Below are positions 9,861 to 18,998 of a stretch of 64,000 bases of DNA, in pieces. This DNA is from Methylobacterium mesophilicum SR1.6/6 (GTDB lineage Bacteria > Pseudomonadota > Alphaproteobacteria > Rhizobiales > Beijerinckiaceae): NCBI RefSeq assembly GCF_000364445.2, contig NZ_CP043538.1:5475447-5539446 (forward strand), given 5' to 3'. Below the pieces are notes generated by a model. That model made no database searches. It saw only the letters and a list, made by a program, of their open reading frames with translations, and was not told where the DNA came from. Positions within the stretch are counted from its first letter, which is position 1. Every line of letters begins with the position of its first letter. The position numbers and the translations under genes were made by a program.

Positions 9861-12545
9861 TCAGCCGGAACTCGACTTCTTCGCCGCCGCCTTCTTGGCC
9901 GCGGGCTTCTTCGCTGTCGTCTTCTTCGCCGCCGGCTTGTCGCCGCCCGCGGCACGCGCCGAACTCTTCCGGACCGCGCCGCGCTTGGCCGGCTTGCCGC
10001 CACCGGAAGCGCGCTTGGCATTCACCAGGGCGATCGCCTCATCGAGGGTCAGCGCCTCGGCACTGAGGCTCTTCGGCAGCGTGGCGTTCACCTCGCCGTC
10101 CGTGACGTAGGGCCCGTACTTGCCGGCCTTGACCACGAGGTCGCGGCCGCTGGCCTCGTCCTTGCCGAGCGGCCGGCCCGGATCGGCGGCCGGACGGCCG
10201 CGGCCGCCGCCCTGCTCCTTGGCGACGATGAGGTCGATGGCGCGGTTGCCGCCGATCTCCAGCACGTCGTCGTCACGCCCGAGATTGGCGTAGGTCTTCC
10301 CGTGCTGCACGTAGGGCCCGAACCGGCCGAGATTGGCCAGGATCGGCTCGCCGGTCTCGGGGTGGCGCGCGACCTCGCGGGGGAGCGCCAGGAGCGCGAG
10401 CGCCTTGTTCAGATCCACGTCCGACGGGCTGAGCCCCTTCGGCAGCGACGAGCGCTTCGGCTTCTCCGCGCCCTTCTCGGTCGAGGCCTCGCCGAGCTGC
10501 AGGAACGGACCGAAGCGGCCGTCGCGGAGCGTCACGGGCAGGCCGGTCGCCGGATCGTCGCCCAGCACGCGCACGCCCGGCTGCCCGCCCTCGGCCGAGG
10601 AGCCGTCGCCCTCACCCTCGACGCCCGAGGCCGAGAGCTGGCGGGTGTACTTGCATTCCGGGTAGTTGGAGCAGCCGATGAAGGCGCCGAACTTCCCGAG
10701 CTTCAGCGAGAGCTGGCCGGAGCCGCAGGTCGGGCAGGTGCGCGGGTTCGAGCCGTCGCCCTTGTCGGGGAAGATGTGCGGCCCGAGGAGGCCGTTCAGC
10801 GCCTCCAGCACGTCGGCGACGCGCAGCTCCTTGGTCTCGCCGATCGCCGCCGAGAAGTCGCGCCAGAAGTCGCGCAAAACCGCCCGCCAGTCGATCTCGG
10901 CATTGGAGACGCGGTCGAGCTGCTCCTCGAGGCCGGCGGTGAAGTCGTACTCGACGTAGCGGCGGAAGAAGCTCTCGAGGAAGCCCGTGACGAGCCGCCC
11001 CTTGTCCTCCGGCTGCAGCCGCTTCTTTTCGAGCTTCACATATTCGCGGTCGCGCAGGGTCTGCAGCACCGCCGCGTAGGTCGAGGGCCGGCCGATGCCG
11101 AGTTCCTCCATGCGCTTCACGAGGCTCGCCTCGGAGTAGCGCGGCGGCGGCTCGGTGAAGTGCTGGGTCGAGCTGATCCGCTCGCGGGTGAGCGGGTCGC
11201 CGGCCTTCATGGGCGGCAGGCGACGGCTCTCCTCGTCCTCCTCGTCGTCCTTGCCCTCCTGGTAGAGCGCGAGGAAACCGTCGAACTTCACCACTTGGCC
11301 GGTGGCGCGCAGGTCGATCGTGCGCGGCCCGACCTTGGCGGTGACGTCGACGGTGGTGCGCTCCAGCTCGGCCGATTCCATCTGGCTCGCCATGGTGCGG
11401 GTCCAGATCAGCTCGTAGAGCCGGGCCTGCTCGGGCTCGAGGTGGCGGGCGACCATCCTGGGCAGGCGGCCCATGTCGGTGGGGCGCACCGCCTCGTGGG
11501 CCTCCTGGGCGTTCTTGGCCTTGACGCTGTACTTGCGCGGCACGTCCGGCACGTAGCGGTCGCCGAACTCCTTGCCGATCACCCGGCGGGCGTCCTGGAT
11601 CGCCTCAGGCGCCATGTCGACGCCGTCGGTCCGCATGTAGGTGATGATGCCGACCGTCTCGCCGCCGATGTCGACGCCCTCGTAGAGGCGCTGGGCGACC
11701 CGCATGGTCTGGGCCGGCGCCATCCCGAGCTTTCGCGATGCCTCCTGCTGGAGGGTCGAGGTCGTGAAGGGCGGCTGCGGGTGGCGCTTGGCGGGCTTCG
11801 CCTCGACGCTCGCCACCTGGAAGGTCGCGAGCTCCAAATCGCGCTTGAAGGCGGCGGCCTCGTCGCCGGTGCCGACGTCGAGGCGCTGGATGCGCTTGCC
11901 GTCGGCGCCCACGAGGCGCGCCTCGAAGGTCGCGCCGTCGGCGGTCGTCAGGGTGGCGATGAGCGTCCAGTACTCACGCGGCTTGAACCGCTCGATCTCC
12001 ATCTCGCGCTCGACGACGAGGCGGAGCGCCACCGACTGCACGCGCCCCGCCGAGCGGGCGCCGGGGAGCTTGCGCCACAGGACCGGCGAGAGGTTGAAGC
12101 CCACGAGGTAGTCGAGCGCCCGGCGCGCCAGGTAGGCGTCGACCAGCGCCTGGTCGATCTCCCGCGGCTTGCGCATCGCCTGCTCGACCGACGCCTTGGT
12201 GATGGCGTTGAAGGTCACGCGCTCGACCGGGATGCCCTTGAGCGCCTTGCGGGCGGTGAGTGCCTCCAGCACGTGCCAGGAGATCGCCTCGCCCTCGCGA
12301 TCCGGGTCGGTGGCGAGAATCAGCTTGTCGGCGCCCTTGACCGCCTTGGCGATCTCCGAGACCCGGCTCGCCCCGCGGTCGGCCAGCTCCCAGACCATGT
12401 GGAAGTCCTGCTCGGGATCCACCGAGCCGTCCTTGGGCGGCAGGTCGCGGATATGCCCGAAGGAGGCGATGACTTCATAGTCGCGACCGAGATACTTATT
12501 GATCGTCTTGGCTTTGGCCGGCGACTCGACGACGACGACTTTCAT
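9861..12545 (-). CDS. topA: DNA topoisomerase I
   Basis: An 894-residue type IA topoisomerase that relaxes negative supercoils. The N-terminal Toprim domain (MKVVVVESPAKAKTI, ATDPDREGEAISWH) is followed by the strand-passage domains with active-site Tyr303 in GIITYMRTDGVD. A single Cys4 zinc motif (CPTCG...GCSNYPECKY) comes next, then several Toprim C-terminal repeats containing KFGPYV/RFGPFLQ-like blocks. The last 40 residues are a Lys/Ala-rich tail with KKTTAKKPAAKKAAAKK, resembling histone H1 and probably binding DNA non-specifically. The ATG at 12545 fits the family N-terminus. In many alphaproteobacteria dprA lies upstream, but it is not here. Confidence 0.97.
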   Translation of the reverse strand: MKVVVVESPAKAKTINKYLGRDYEVIASFGHIRDLPPKDGSVDPEQDFHMVWELADRGASRVSEIAKAVKGADKLILATDPDREGEAISWHVLEALTARKALKGIPVERVTFNAITKASVEQAMRKPREIDQALVDAYLARRALDYLVGFNLSPVLWRKLPGARSAGRVQSVALRLVVEREMEIERFKPREYWTLIATLTTADGATFEARLVGADGKRIQRLDVGTGDEAAAFKRDLELATFQVASVEAKPAKRHPQPPFTTSTLQQEASRKLGMAPAQTMRVAQRLYEGVDIGGETVGIITYMRTDGVDMAPEAIQDARRVIGKEFGDRYVPDVPRKYSVKAKNAQEAHEAVRPTDMGRLPRMVARHLEPEQARLYELIWTRTMASQMESAELERTTVDVTAKVGPRTIDLRATGQVVKFDGFLALYQEGKDDEEDEESRRLPPMKAGDPLTRERISSTQHFTEPPPRYSEASLVKRMEELGIGRPSTYAAVLQTLRDREYVKLEKKRLQPEDKGRLVTGFLESFFRRYVEYDFTAGLEEQLDRVSNAEIDWRAVLRDFWRDFSAAIGETKELRVADVLEALNGLLGPHIFPDKGDGSNPRTCPTCGSGQLSLKLGKFGAFIGCSNYPECKYTRQLSASGVEGEGDGSSAEGGQPGVRVLGDDPATGLPVTLRDGRFGPFLQLGEASTEKGAEKPKRSSLPKGLSPSDVDLNKALALLALPREVARHPETGEPILANLGRFGPYVQHGKTYANLGRDDDVLEIGGNRAIDLIVAKEQGGGRGRPAADPGRPLGKDEASGRDLVVKAGKYGPYVTDGEVNATLPKSLSAEALTLDEAIALVNAKRASGGGKPAKRGAVRKSSARAAGGDKPAAKKTTAKKPAAKKAAAKKSSSG

Positions 12546-12777
12546 TCAGACCTCTGCCCCTGACGGAGCCTGGGCTCGACGGACGAATTCTGTTCGAGAT
12601 TCGCGCGGGACAGAGGCCCGCCGTCGGGCCGGGGCCGCGCGCCGGGGACAAGTGGGTCACGGGCGGCGGGATGTCAAATGACGACCGTGACGCAAGCCTC
12701 GCCGAAGGGACTCGTCGTAAGCGGCGCGAGCGGCTTATTTGAACGGTGCGCGATGGCGATCCCGATTCCCCTGGCAC

Positions 12778-12955
12778 CTTCCCTCCCCCCTCTGCGGGGG
12801 ACGGTGGCCCCTGCGTCAGCAGGGGTCGGGAGAGGGGAACCCGGGTTCAGAAAAGGGCGCAGCCATCACACAGCACAGAGCTTTGTCCTGCACCGTCTCT
12901 CCCCTCTCCCGACCCCCTTCGGGGGCCACCCTCCCCCGCAGAGGGGGGAGGGAGG
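12778..12955. repeat. Long intergenic inverted-repeat element, family 2, copy 1
   Basis: About 178 bp. The outer arms are a pyrimidine-rich CTTCCCTCCCCCCTCTGCGG block and its complement ending at 12955. Inner arms (GGGTCGGGAGAGGGG and CCCCTCTCCCGACCCC) flank a less conserved centre. The layout suggests a MITE-like or REP-pair element, with no open frame of its own. A second copy in the same orientation is at 15299-15478. Confidence 0.85.
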
Positions 12956-12987
12956 TGGCGCGTGGCAGTCCCGGATGAGGAAGGCCA

Positions 12988-13317
12988 ATGTCAGAGAGCA
13001 GAGGCGTTACGCACCGCTCATCCGTTGAGGCCGCGATCAAGAGCGATCTGACCCGGGTGGACGCGCACGTGATCACGCCAGAGGAGTACGACGAGATCCC
13101 CAAGTTGACCGACGCGATGCTCGCGCGCGCCGACTTCTATATCGGCGACCGCCTCGTGCGGCGCGACCCGCCTGACAGGATGGACGGACCGGTCGTGATC
13201 GGTCTCCTTCCGGAGGTGGTCGCTCATTTTCGTGCCCAGGGGCCCGGTTGGCAGGCCCGCATCAACGCGGTGTTGATGGAGACGATCGAGCGCGAGCGCG
13301 GGGAGATACCGCGTTGA
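12988..13317 (+). CDS. BrnA-type antitoxin (DUF4415), without an adjacent toxin
   Basis: 109 residues. The SDLTRVDAHVITPEEYDEIP and LTDAMLARAD stretches and the C-terminal ribbon-helix-helix-like PEVVAHFRAQGPGWQARIN match the BrnA antitoxin family, which neutralises and autorepresses the RNase toxin BrnT. BrnT normally precedes brnA by a few bases, but here the sequence before it is the family 2 repeat and no BrnT frame is visible. The ATG at 12988 has GAGGAAGG four bases before it. A free-standing antitoxin may be a remnant, a decoy for toxins elsewhere, or a plain DNA-binding regulator. Confidence 0.8.
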   Translation: MSESRGVTHRSSVEAAIKSDLTRVDAHVITPEEYDEIPKLTDAMLARADFYIGDRLVRRDPPDRMDGPVVIGLLPEVVAHFRAQGPGWQARINAVLMETIERERGEIPR

Positions 13318-13321
13318 GCGG

Positions 13322-14257
13322 TCAGATCCCCGCGTACCACTCGTAGCCGCGATCCTCCCAGTAACCGCCGCCGCCCTGGCCTATCCCGGCGAGCGACTCC
13401 ACCATCTCGACCCGCATCACGTACTTGGCCTGCTTGTAGCCGAGCTGGCGCTCGACCCGCAGGCGCAGGGGGGCGCCGTTCGAGACCGGCAGCGGCTTGC
13501 CGTTGAGGTCGTAGGCCAGGATCGTCTGCGGGTTGAAGGCGTCGTAGAGGTCGATGCTCTCGTAGTAGCGGATCGGAATCCGCTTATCCTCGGGCTCCGC
13601 GGCCGGGCTGCCCTGGCCCCAATCGTCCTTGGGCGCGTCGGTGGCGGTGGGTGCGCCGCCCCAATCCTCCGCGGCGGCGAGCTGGACATATCCGTCCCGC
13701 ACCGCGCCCGGATGGCCGGGCCGCAGCAGCGTCGCCCCGTCCTGGCGGCCGGCATATTCCAGCGTGTCGGCGCAGTGGAACACTGCGAACCGCGCCTGCG
13801 GCTTCAGCCCGGCCTTCTTCAGAACCTCGGCGAGCGGCACGCCGGCCCATTGGCCGATGCAGCTCCAGCCCTCCACGCAATCGTGACGGGTGATCTGCGT
13901 CCGCGCCGGCAGGGCGCGCAGATCCGCGAGGCTGAGCGAGAGCGGCGTCTGCACGAGCCCGTCCACCGTCAGCTTGAAGTCCGAGAATGTCCGCGCCGCC
14001 AGCGCCCGATAGGCGCGGTCCGGCGGGTCGATGGTGCCGTTCGGCTTGAACCAGGGCGAGATCATCGAGGCCGGGAATTCCCGCGCCAGGGTCGTGGGCG
14101 ACATCAGCAGGCGCTGGACGTACGCGTTGGCGTCCTCTCCAATCTTGAGGGTGCGCTGACCGGTCTCGGTCCCGGCGAAGCGGTCGCAACCGCCGAGCAG
14201 GGCGGTGCCCATCAGCCCGGCGCCGGTGGTCAGGAGCTTGCGGCGGTGGAGGATCAT
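13322..14257 (-). CDS. Molybdopterin-dependent oxidoreductase, sulfite-oxidase family
   Basis: A 311-residue periplasmic Mo enzyme of the sulfite oxidase/MsrP fold. The N-terminus (MILHRRKLLTTGAGLMGTALLGGC) looks Tat-like, with a possible lipobox ending at Cys24. The Mo-coordinating cysteine lies in HDCVEGWSCIGQWAG, and the downstream AVFHCADTLEY and YESIDLYDAFNPQTILAYDLNG segments are typical of the family. Substrate is unknown; MsrP-like sulfoxide reduction is one possibility. The start overlaps the stop of the cytochrome b gene by four bases (ATGA), so the two are translationally coupled and probably form one membrane-linked enzyme. Confidence 0.88.
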   Translation of the reverse strand: MILHRRKLLTTGAGLMGTALLGGCDRFAGTETGQRTLKIGEDANAYVQRLLMSPTTLAREFPASMISPWFKPNGTIDPPDRAYRALAARTFSDFKLTVDGLVQTPLSLSLADLRALPARTQITRHDCVEGWSCIGQWAGVPLAEVLKKAGLKPQARFAVFHCADTLEYAGRQDGATLLRPGHPGAVRDGYVQLAAAEDWGGAPTATDAPKDDWGQGSPAAEPEDKRIPIRYYESIDLYDAFNPQTILAYDLNGKPLPVSNGAPLRLRVERQLGYKQAKYVMRVEMVESLAGIGQGGGGYWEDRGYEWYAGI

Positions 14258-15207
14258 CGCGCGGTCTCCCGATCGCGGCCGAGGCTGAACCAGCCGGTGA
14301 TCATGCCGCGCATGTTGTTGACCAGGCCGGAGACCAGCACGAGCAGCACGTGGACCACCACGAACAGGACGATCAAACCGGCGGCGATGAAGTGGACGCT
14401 GCGTGCCGATTGCCGGCCGCCGAACAGCTCGGTCAGCCAGGGCCACGCGGCATCCATCCCGGGCGACATGGCGAGGCCGGCGAGCACCATGGCGGGCAGC
14501 AGGCCCAGCACGAGGACGAGGTAGGTCAGCTTCTGGATGACGTTGTAGCGCTTGGCCTCCGTGCCCTCGGGGAAGCGCAGGAGCAGGTGCTCTTTCACGG
14601 AGCCGCCGAAGTCGCGGATCTGGTCCCCGTCCGGGATCAGCCGGCGGCGGAGCTGGCCCGAGACCAGCCCGTAGAGCAGGTAGACCGCGCCGTTGATCAC
14701 GAGGAGCCACGCGAACAGGAAGTGCCAGCGCCGCCCGGTGGCGAGGTCCTGATCGGCCGGCAGGGTCGCCCAGGACGGGAAGGCCCGCTCCACCTCGGTG
14801 CCGCCCTGCTTCGACAGGCCGAGCACCCCGGTGGTGTCGAGGGTGCGGGAGCCGACCGTCACGACGCCGCGGTTCCTGCCGTCGCGGCCCTGCTCGCTGG
14901 TGATGGCGAGGGCCGGATCGTCGAAGGTCGAGACCGCGCCCCAGTAGAGGGCCGGATGCGCGTTGAAGATCTGCAGGCCGCTCATGAGCAGCACCAGCAG
15001 CACCGCGGCGTTGATCCAGTGCGCCAGCCGGATCACGAGCGGGTGGCGGTAGAACCACCGGCGGCCCTGCCGGTCGACGGTCTCGGGGGCTTCGAGGGCA
15101 GGGGAGGCGGCCAAGCGTCTGAATCCCGGATCAGCGGCGCGAGGCCGGGAGCGTGCGAATCCCGACCGTTCGGGCGGATACGTGGGGCAGGGGCGTTCGG
15201 TTACCAT
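14254..15207 (-). CDS. Cytochrome b561/b6-type membrane subunit
   Basis: About 317 residues if translation begins at the ATG at 15207; start confidence is moderate because no strong ribosome site is seen. There are four main membrane helices: LVIRLAHWINAAVLLVLLMS, HFLFAWLLVINGAVYLLYGL, the segment around LTYLVLVLGLLPAMVLAGLA, and FIAAGLIVLFVVVHVLLVLV. Histidines in the LAHW, RWHF, VHFI and VVHVLL contexts are heme b ligand candidates. A roughly 70-residue loop between helices 1 and 2 should face the periplasm. It is the first gene of a coupled pair and should pass electrons between quinol and the molybdopterin subunit. Confidence 0.87.
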   Translation of the reverse strand: MVTERPCPTYPPERSGFARSRPRAADPGFRRLAASPALEAPETVDRQGRRWFYRHPLVIRLAHWINAAVLLVLLMSGLQIFNAHPALYWGAVSTFDDPALAITSEQGRDGRNRGVVTVGSRTLDTTGVLGLSKQGGTEVERAFPSWATLPADQDLATGRRWHFLFAWLLVINGAVYLLYGLVSGQLRRRLIPDGDQIRDFGGSVKEHLLLRFPEGTEAKRYNVIQKLTYLVLVLGLLPAMVLAGLAMSPGMDAAWPWLTELFGGRQSARSVHFIAAGLIVLFVVVHVLLVLVSGLVNNMRGMITGWFSLGRDRETAR

Positions 15208-15298
15208 CCGCGGGAAAAAAGGCCGCAGGCGGCCGGACGGCTCGCCGGAGCGCCCGGCTTCACACAGTGAAGGATGAGAACAACGACCCACCCACGCG

Positions 15299-15478
15299 CC
15301 CTCCCTCCCCCCTCTGCGGGGGTGGGTGGCCCGTGCGAAGCAGGGGTCGGGAGAGGGGAGCGCGGCTTCCGGAAGGGACGCGCCTTGCATGAAGGGCGGT
15401 GCCCTTTTCTGCACCGTCGCTCCCCTCTCCCGACCCCCTTCGAGGGCCACCCTCCCCCACTGAGGGGCGAGGGGGAGC
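15299..15478. repeat. Long intergenic inverted-repeat element, family 2, copy 2 (with a fragment at 15527-15548)
   Basis: It is the same element as at 12778-12955 and in the same orientation: CCCTCCCCCCTCTGCGGGGG at the left, inner GGGTCGGGAGAGGGG / CCCCTCTCCCGACCCC arms, and a decayed right end with CACTGAGGGGCGAGG instead of CCGCAGAGGGGGGAGG. A separate fragment, CCCGCAGAGGGGGGAGGGAG, sits at 15527-15546, as if the element had been broken or a second one partly inserted. It occupies the gap between the cytochrome b start and pyrB. Confidence 0.83.
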
Positions 15479-15642
15479 CGCGGAGCCGTTCATCGCCCAT
15501 CAGATAAGGATGTGTGCACATCGTAGCCCGCAGAGGGGGGAGGGAGCGATGCGGGGCCGGTCGCTCCTCGTCCTCCGATGGCGATGTATGCCCATCACGG
15601 CCTTGCCCGCCGGACGCGCCGCACCTACACCCGGGCCTCATC

Positions 15643-16590
15643 ATGACGACGCCCGCGCCCCTGGCCTTCCCGCACCGGCACCTCCTCGGTATCGAGGGCC
15701 TGACCCGGCCCGACATCGAGGGCCTGCTCGACGCCGCCGATTCCGCCGTCGACATCTCGCGGCAGGTGGAGAAGAAGCGCACGACGCTCAGGGGCCGCAC
15801 GCAGATCAACCTGTTCTTCGAGCCCTCGACCCGGACGCAGTCGTCCTTCGAGCTCGCCGGCAAGCGGCTCGGGGCCGACGTGATGAACATGTCGGTGGCC
15901 TCGTCCTCGGTGAAGAAGGGCGAGACCCTGATCGACACCGCCGCGACCCTGAACGCCATGCGGCCCGACATCATCGTGGTCCGCCACGAATCGGCCGGCG
16001 CCGTGCACCTCCTCGCCCGCAAGGTCGACTGCGCGGTGGTCAATGCCGGCGACGGCGCCCACGAGCACCCGACTCAGGCGCTCCTCGACGCGCTCACCAT
16101 CCGCCGCAACAAGGGCCGGATCGAGGGGCTGCAGGTGGCGATCTGCGGCGACGTCCTGCATTCGCGAGTGGCGCGCTCCAACATCATCCTGCTGCAGGCG
16201 ATGGGCGCGCGGGTCCGCCTGATCGCGCCCTCGACCCTGCTGCCGGCCGGGATCGAGCGCTTCGGCGTCGAGACCTTCACCGACATGCGAAAAGGTCTCG
16301 TCGGCTGCGACATCGTGATGATGCTGCGCCTCCAGCGGGAGCGCATGAACGGCTCCTTCGTGCCGTCCGTGAAGGAGTATTTCCGGTACTTCGGCCTCGA
16401 CGGCGACAAGCTGGCGCTCGCCAAGCCCGACGCGCTGGTGATGCATCCGGGGCCGATGAACCGCGGCGTCGAGATCTCCTCGGAGATCGCCGACGGGGCG
16501 CAGTCGCTGATCCGCGAGCAGGTGGAGATGGGCGTCGCCGTGCGCATGGCCGTGCTGGAGGCGCTCGCCCGGCACCTGCCGAACGAGTAA
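15643..16590 (+). CDS. pyrB: Aspartate carbamoyltransferase catalytic chain
   Basis: A 315-residue enzyme joining carbamoyl phosphate and L-aspartate to N-carbamoyl-L-aspartate in pyrimidine synthesis. Carbamoyl-phosphate residues are in [13 protein letters not shown]. The [16 protein letters not shown] loop and a terminal [11 protein letters not shown] complete the active site. The ATG at 15643 follows the family 2 repeat, and the frame extends upstream to 15514 but only through repeat sequence. In most relatives pyrC is directly downstream; here the next gene is hisE after a 329-bp gap. Confidence 0.96.
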   Translation: MTTPAPLAFPHRHLLGIEGLTRPDIEGLLDAADSAVDISRQVEKKRTTLRGRTQINLFFEPSTRTQSSFELAGKRLGADVMNMSVASSSVKKGETLIDTAATLNAMRPDIIVVRHESAGAVHLLARKVDCAVVNAGDGAHEHPTQALLDALTIRRNKGRIEGLQVAICGDVLHSRVARSNIILLQAMGARVRLIAPSTLLPAGIERFGVETFTDMRKGLVGCDIVMMLRLQRERMNGSFVPSVKEYFRYFGLDGDKLALAKPDALVMHPGPMNRGVEISSEIADGAQSLIREQVEMGVAVRMAVLEALARHLPNE

Positions 16591-16919
16591 AGCGGCGCGC
16601 CGCGGCTCCGGATGAGACGCGCCCTTTTCCCGGACGCCTGGAACCCAGCAGAAGGCGATCCGAGACCCAGCGCATTGAGCGCCGCGCCGGCGGCACAGGT
16701 TGGTTCAGCCAGCCGCTTCACGAAGTCTTGTGCCGGATCCCCGGTCGCAATCCGCTGGCGCTGGACGCGCCCGGGACAAGGACGGCGCGGGCTGCGCGCC
16801 GAACAAACGACGCCCGCCTTCACACGCCCCGCTTGCCCGCAGACCGGCCGTAGCGCAGTTTCCTGCCGAAATCCGGTGCCGGTCCGTATAAGGGACGGGT
16901 CCAACATGCAGATCGCTTC
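16591..16919. other. Intergenic region between pyrB and hisE
   Basis: 329 bp without a supported gene. A TATAAG sequence at about 16887, about 30 bases before the hisE ATG, could be a -10 element, but its -35 partner is poor. No repeat copy or hairpin terminator was seen. Confidence 0.4.
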
Positions 16920-17243
16920 ATGACCGCCTACACGCTCGCCGACCTCGCCGCCCTCGTGGCGAGCCGCGCCGGGACCGATCCGGCCACCTCCTATACGGCC
17001 AAGCTCCTGTCGGAGGGCCCCGCCAAGGCGGCCAAGAAGCTCGGCGAGGAGGCGGTCGAGGCGGCGATCGCGGCCGTGCAGGGCGACAGGACCGGCCTGA
17101 CGAACGAGGCCGCGGACGTGCTCTACCACCTCGTCGTGCTGCTCCGGGCGGGCGGCGTCGAGCTCAGCGCCGTCATGGCCGAGCTGGAGCGCCGGACGGC
17201 CCAGAGCGGCATCGCCGAGAAGGCCGCGAGGCGCCACGCGTGA
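16920..17243 (+). CDS. hisE: Phosphoribosyl-ATP diphosphatase
   Basis: A 107-residue MazG-like enzyme that hydrolyses phosphoribosyl-ATP to phosphoribosyl-AMP, the second step of histidine synthesis. Helical metal-binding motifs are clear: [14 protein letters not shown] and [14 protein letters not shown] with the conserved Glu and Asp. The protein starts at [13 protein letters not shown], and the last codon overlaps coaA by four bases (GTGA). Rhizobiales often have hisA-hisF-hisE-coaA; here only hisE-coaA is kept together. Confidence 0.95.
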   Translation: MTAYTLADLAALVASRAGTDPATSYTAKLLSEGPAKAAKKLGEEAVEAAIAAVQGDRTGLTNEAADVLYHLVVLLRAGGVELSAVMAELERRTAQSGIAEKAARRHA

Positions 17244-18229
17244 ACGCGGCCGCGCTGCCGGGCTCCGTCGAGGCGATCCTCGAAGCCTCGGACCGGCTCT
17301 CGCCCTATCGCCGCTTCAGCCGGGACGAGTGGGCGCAGCTGCGCGCCGACACGCCGCTCACCCTCAACCAGGAGGATCTGGAGCGCCTGCAGTCGATCAA
17401 CGACCCGATCTCGGTGGAGGAGGTCGTGGCGATCTACCTGCCGCTGTCGCGTCTCCTGTCGCTCTACGTCGCGGCGACGCAGGGCCTGTTCAAGGCGACG
17501 CAGCGCTTCCTGCTCGCCGAGCGCGAGTCCAAGGCCCCCTACATCATCGGGCTGGCCGGCTCGGTGGCGGTGGGCAAGTCCACCACCGCCCGCATCCTGG
17601 CCTCCCTGCTGGCGCGCTGGCCCAACACCCCGAAGGTCGACCTCGTCACCACGGACGGCTTCCTGCTGCCCAACGCGGACCTGGCCGCCAACGGGCTGAT
17701 GGAGCGCAAGGGGTTTCCCGAGAGCTACGACACCGCCGCCCTGCTGCGCTTCCTCAACGACGTGAAGGCCGGCCACCGGCGCGTGACCGCGCCGCTCTAC
17801 TCGCACCTCGTCTACGACCGGGTGCCCGGGGAGGAGCGGGTGGTGGAGAGCCCCGACATCCTGATCGTCGAGGGCCTGAACGTGCTCCAGCCGGCCCGCC
17901 TGCCGCGGGACGGCACCGCGATCCCGTTCGTGTCCGACTTCTTCGACTTCTCGATCTATCTCGACGGCCACGAGGACGATCTGCACCGCTGGTACGTCAC
18001 GCGCTTCATGAAGCTGCGCCAGACCGCCTTCCGCGACCCGCGCTCCTACTTCCGGAAATACGCCGAGATCGCGGAATCCGACGCGCTCGACATCGCCGAC
18101 CGGCTCTGGACCACGATCAACCTGCCCAACCTGCGGGAGAACATCCTGCCGACGCGCCAGCGGGCGAGCCTGATCCTGACCAAGGGCGCGAGCCACCGGA
18201 TCGAGAGCGTGGCCCTGCGGCGGCTGTGA
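17240..18229 (+). CDS. coaA: Type I pantothenate kinase
   Basis: A 329-residue kinase that phosphorylates pantothenate, the first and feedback-controlled step of CoA synthesis. The P-loop is [12 protein letters not shown] (about 97-108). [20 protein letters not shown] and [12 protein letters not shown] are characteristic substrate and catalytic blocks of bacterial CoaA. The start is GTG at 17240, overlapping the hisE stop, so the pair is translationally coupled. Length matches the family (310-330). Confidence 0.96.
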   Translation: MNAAALPGSVEAILEASDRLSPYRRFSRDEWAQLRADTPLTLNQEDLERLQSINDPISVEEVVAIYLPLSRLLSLYVAATQGLFKATQRFLLAERESKAPYIIGLAGSVAVGKSTTARILASLLARWPNTPKVDLVTTDGFLLPNADLAANGLMERKGFPESYDTAALLRFLNDVKAGHRRVTAPLYSHLVYDRVPGEERVVESPDILIVEGLNVLQPARLPRDGTAIPFVSDFFDFSIYLDGHEDDLHRWYVTRFMKLRQTAFRDPRSYFRKYAEIAESDALDIADRLWTTINLPNLRENILPTRQRASLILTKGASHRIESVALRRL

Positions 18230-18267
18230 TCGTGAGGCGCAGACAGGGCTTCCATGACATGCGCGCC

Positions 18268-18407
18268 CGTCCTTCCGGGGCCGCGCAGCGGAGCCCGGGA
18301 TCCAGGACCTCGACGCGTGTTCAGTCTGGCGCGGGGCCGTGCGTGCCTGGGCCTCGCCGGCGGTTCTGGATTCCGGGCTCTCGCCTGCGGCGAGCCCCGG
18401 AACGACG
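18268..18407. repeat. Intergenic inverted-repeat element, family 4
   Basis: The left arm starts CGTCCTTCCGGGGC and contains GAGCCCGGGATCCAG. The right arm mirrors it with CTGGATTCCGGGCTC and GAGCCCCGGAACGACG, separated by about 50 bases. It fills the coaA/thpR convergent gap and could fold into one long hairpin able to act in both directions. No other copy was found in the window. Similar CCGGGATCC-type elements are common in GC-rich alphaproteobacteria. Confidence 0.7.
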
Positions 18408-18458
18408 CGGGACGGATCCAGGGGCCGACCGGTGCGTGCGGCGAAGCCGTCGCACAGC

Positions 18459-18998
18459 TCACGCGAACGGGAACTCCGCCTCCGCCACATACGGGCCGCC
18501 GCCGGTCAAGTCCCGCGCCGAGAACAGCGTCACCCGATCCGCGTCGAACGACAGCGGTGCGAAGACCGGCGCCTGCGACAGGTACATCGCCGTCGCCTCC
18601 GGCGTCGCGTCGCGGCGCAGGCGGGCCAGGGTCACGTGCGGGGTGAACTTCCTCCGTTCCGGCTCGACCCCGGCCCGCCGGACCAGCCGCTCCTGCTCGG
18701 CCTGGAGATCCATCAGGCTCGCCTCCGGAACCACCGCCGCGTAGAGCGCCCGCGGCTTGTCGCCGCCGAAGATGCCGAGGCCGTCGAGCGTCACCCGCAG
18801 GGCGGGACGCGGCCGCATCTCGGCCAGAGCCTCGACCACGTCGTCGGCCACCGTGGCCTCGATATCGCCCAGGAAGCGCAGGGTGACGTGGAAGTCGCCC
18901 GGCTCGATCCAGCGGGCGCCGGGCAGGCCGCCCTGGTAGGTCTTCAGGGCGTCGGCGATCGCCGGCGGGACGGCGAGCCCGGTGAACAGGCGCGGCAT
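18459..18998 (-). CDS. thpR: RNA 2',3'-cyclic phosphodiesterase (2H family)
   Basis: 179 residues with the two HxTx motifs of the 2H phosphoesterase fold: HVTLRFLG (about 37-44) and HVTLARLR (about 122-129). The N-terminus MPRLFTGLAVP is typical of ThpR/LigT, which opens 2',3'-cyclic phosphates at RNA ends. Its ATG overlaps the stop of the upstream esterase by one base (TAATG), so both probably share a transcript. The physiological substrate is not known. Confidence 0.9.
   Translation of the reverse strand: MPRLFTGLAVPPAIADALKTYQGGLPGARWIEPGDFHVTLRFLGDIEATVADDVVEALAEMRPRPALRVTLDGLGIFGGDKPRALYAAVVPEASLMDLQAEQERLVRRAGVEPERRKFTPHVTLARLRRDATPEATAMYLSQAPVFAPLSFDADRVTLFSARDLTGGGPYVAEAEFPFA

Noticed and set aside
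10302..12563. Long plus-strand frame opposite topA
   Set aside because: It is an antisense shadow rich in Arg, Ala and Gly without a domain.
12678..13028. Overlapping frames across the family 2 repeat
   Set aside because: They are read through inverted-repeat sequence and have no start signal.
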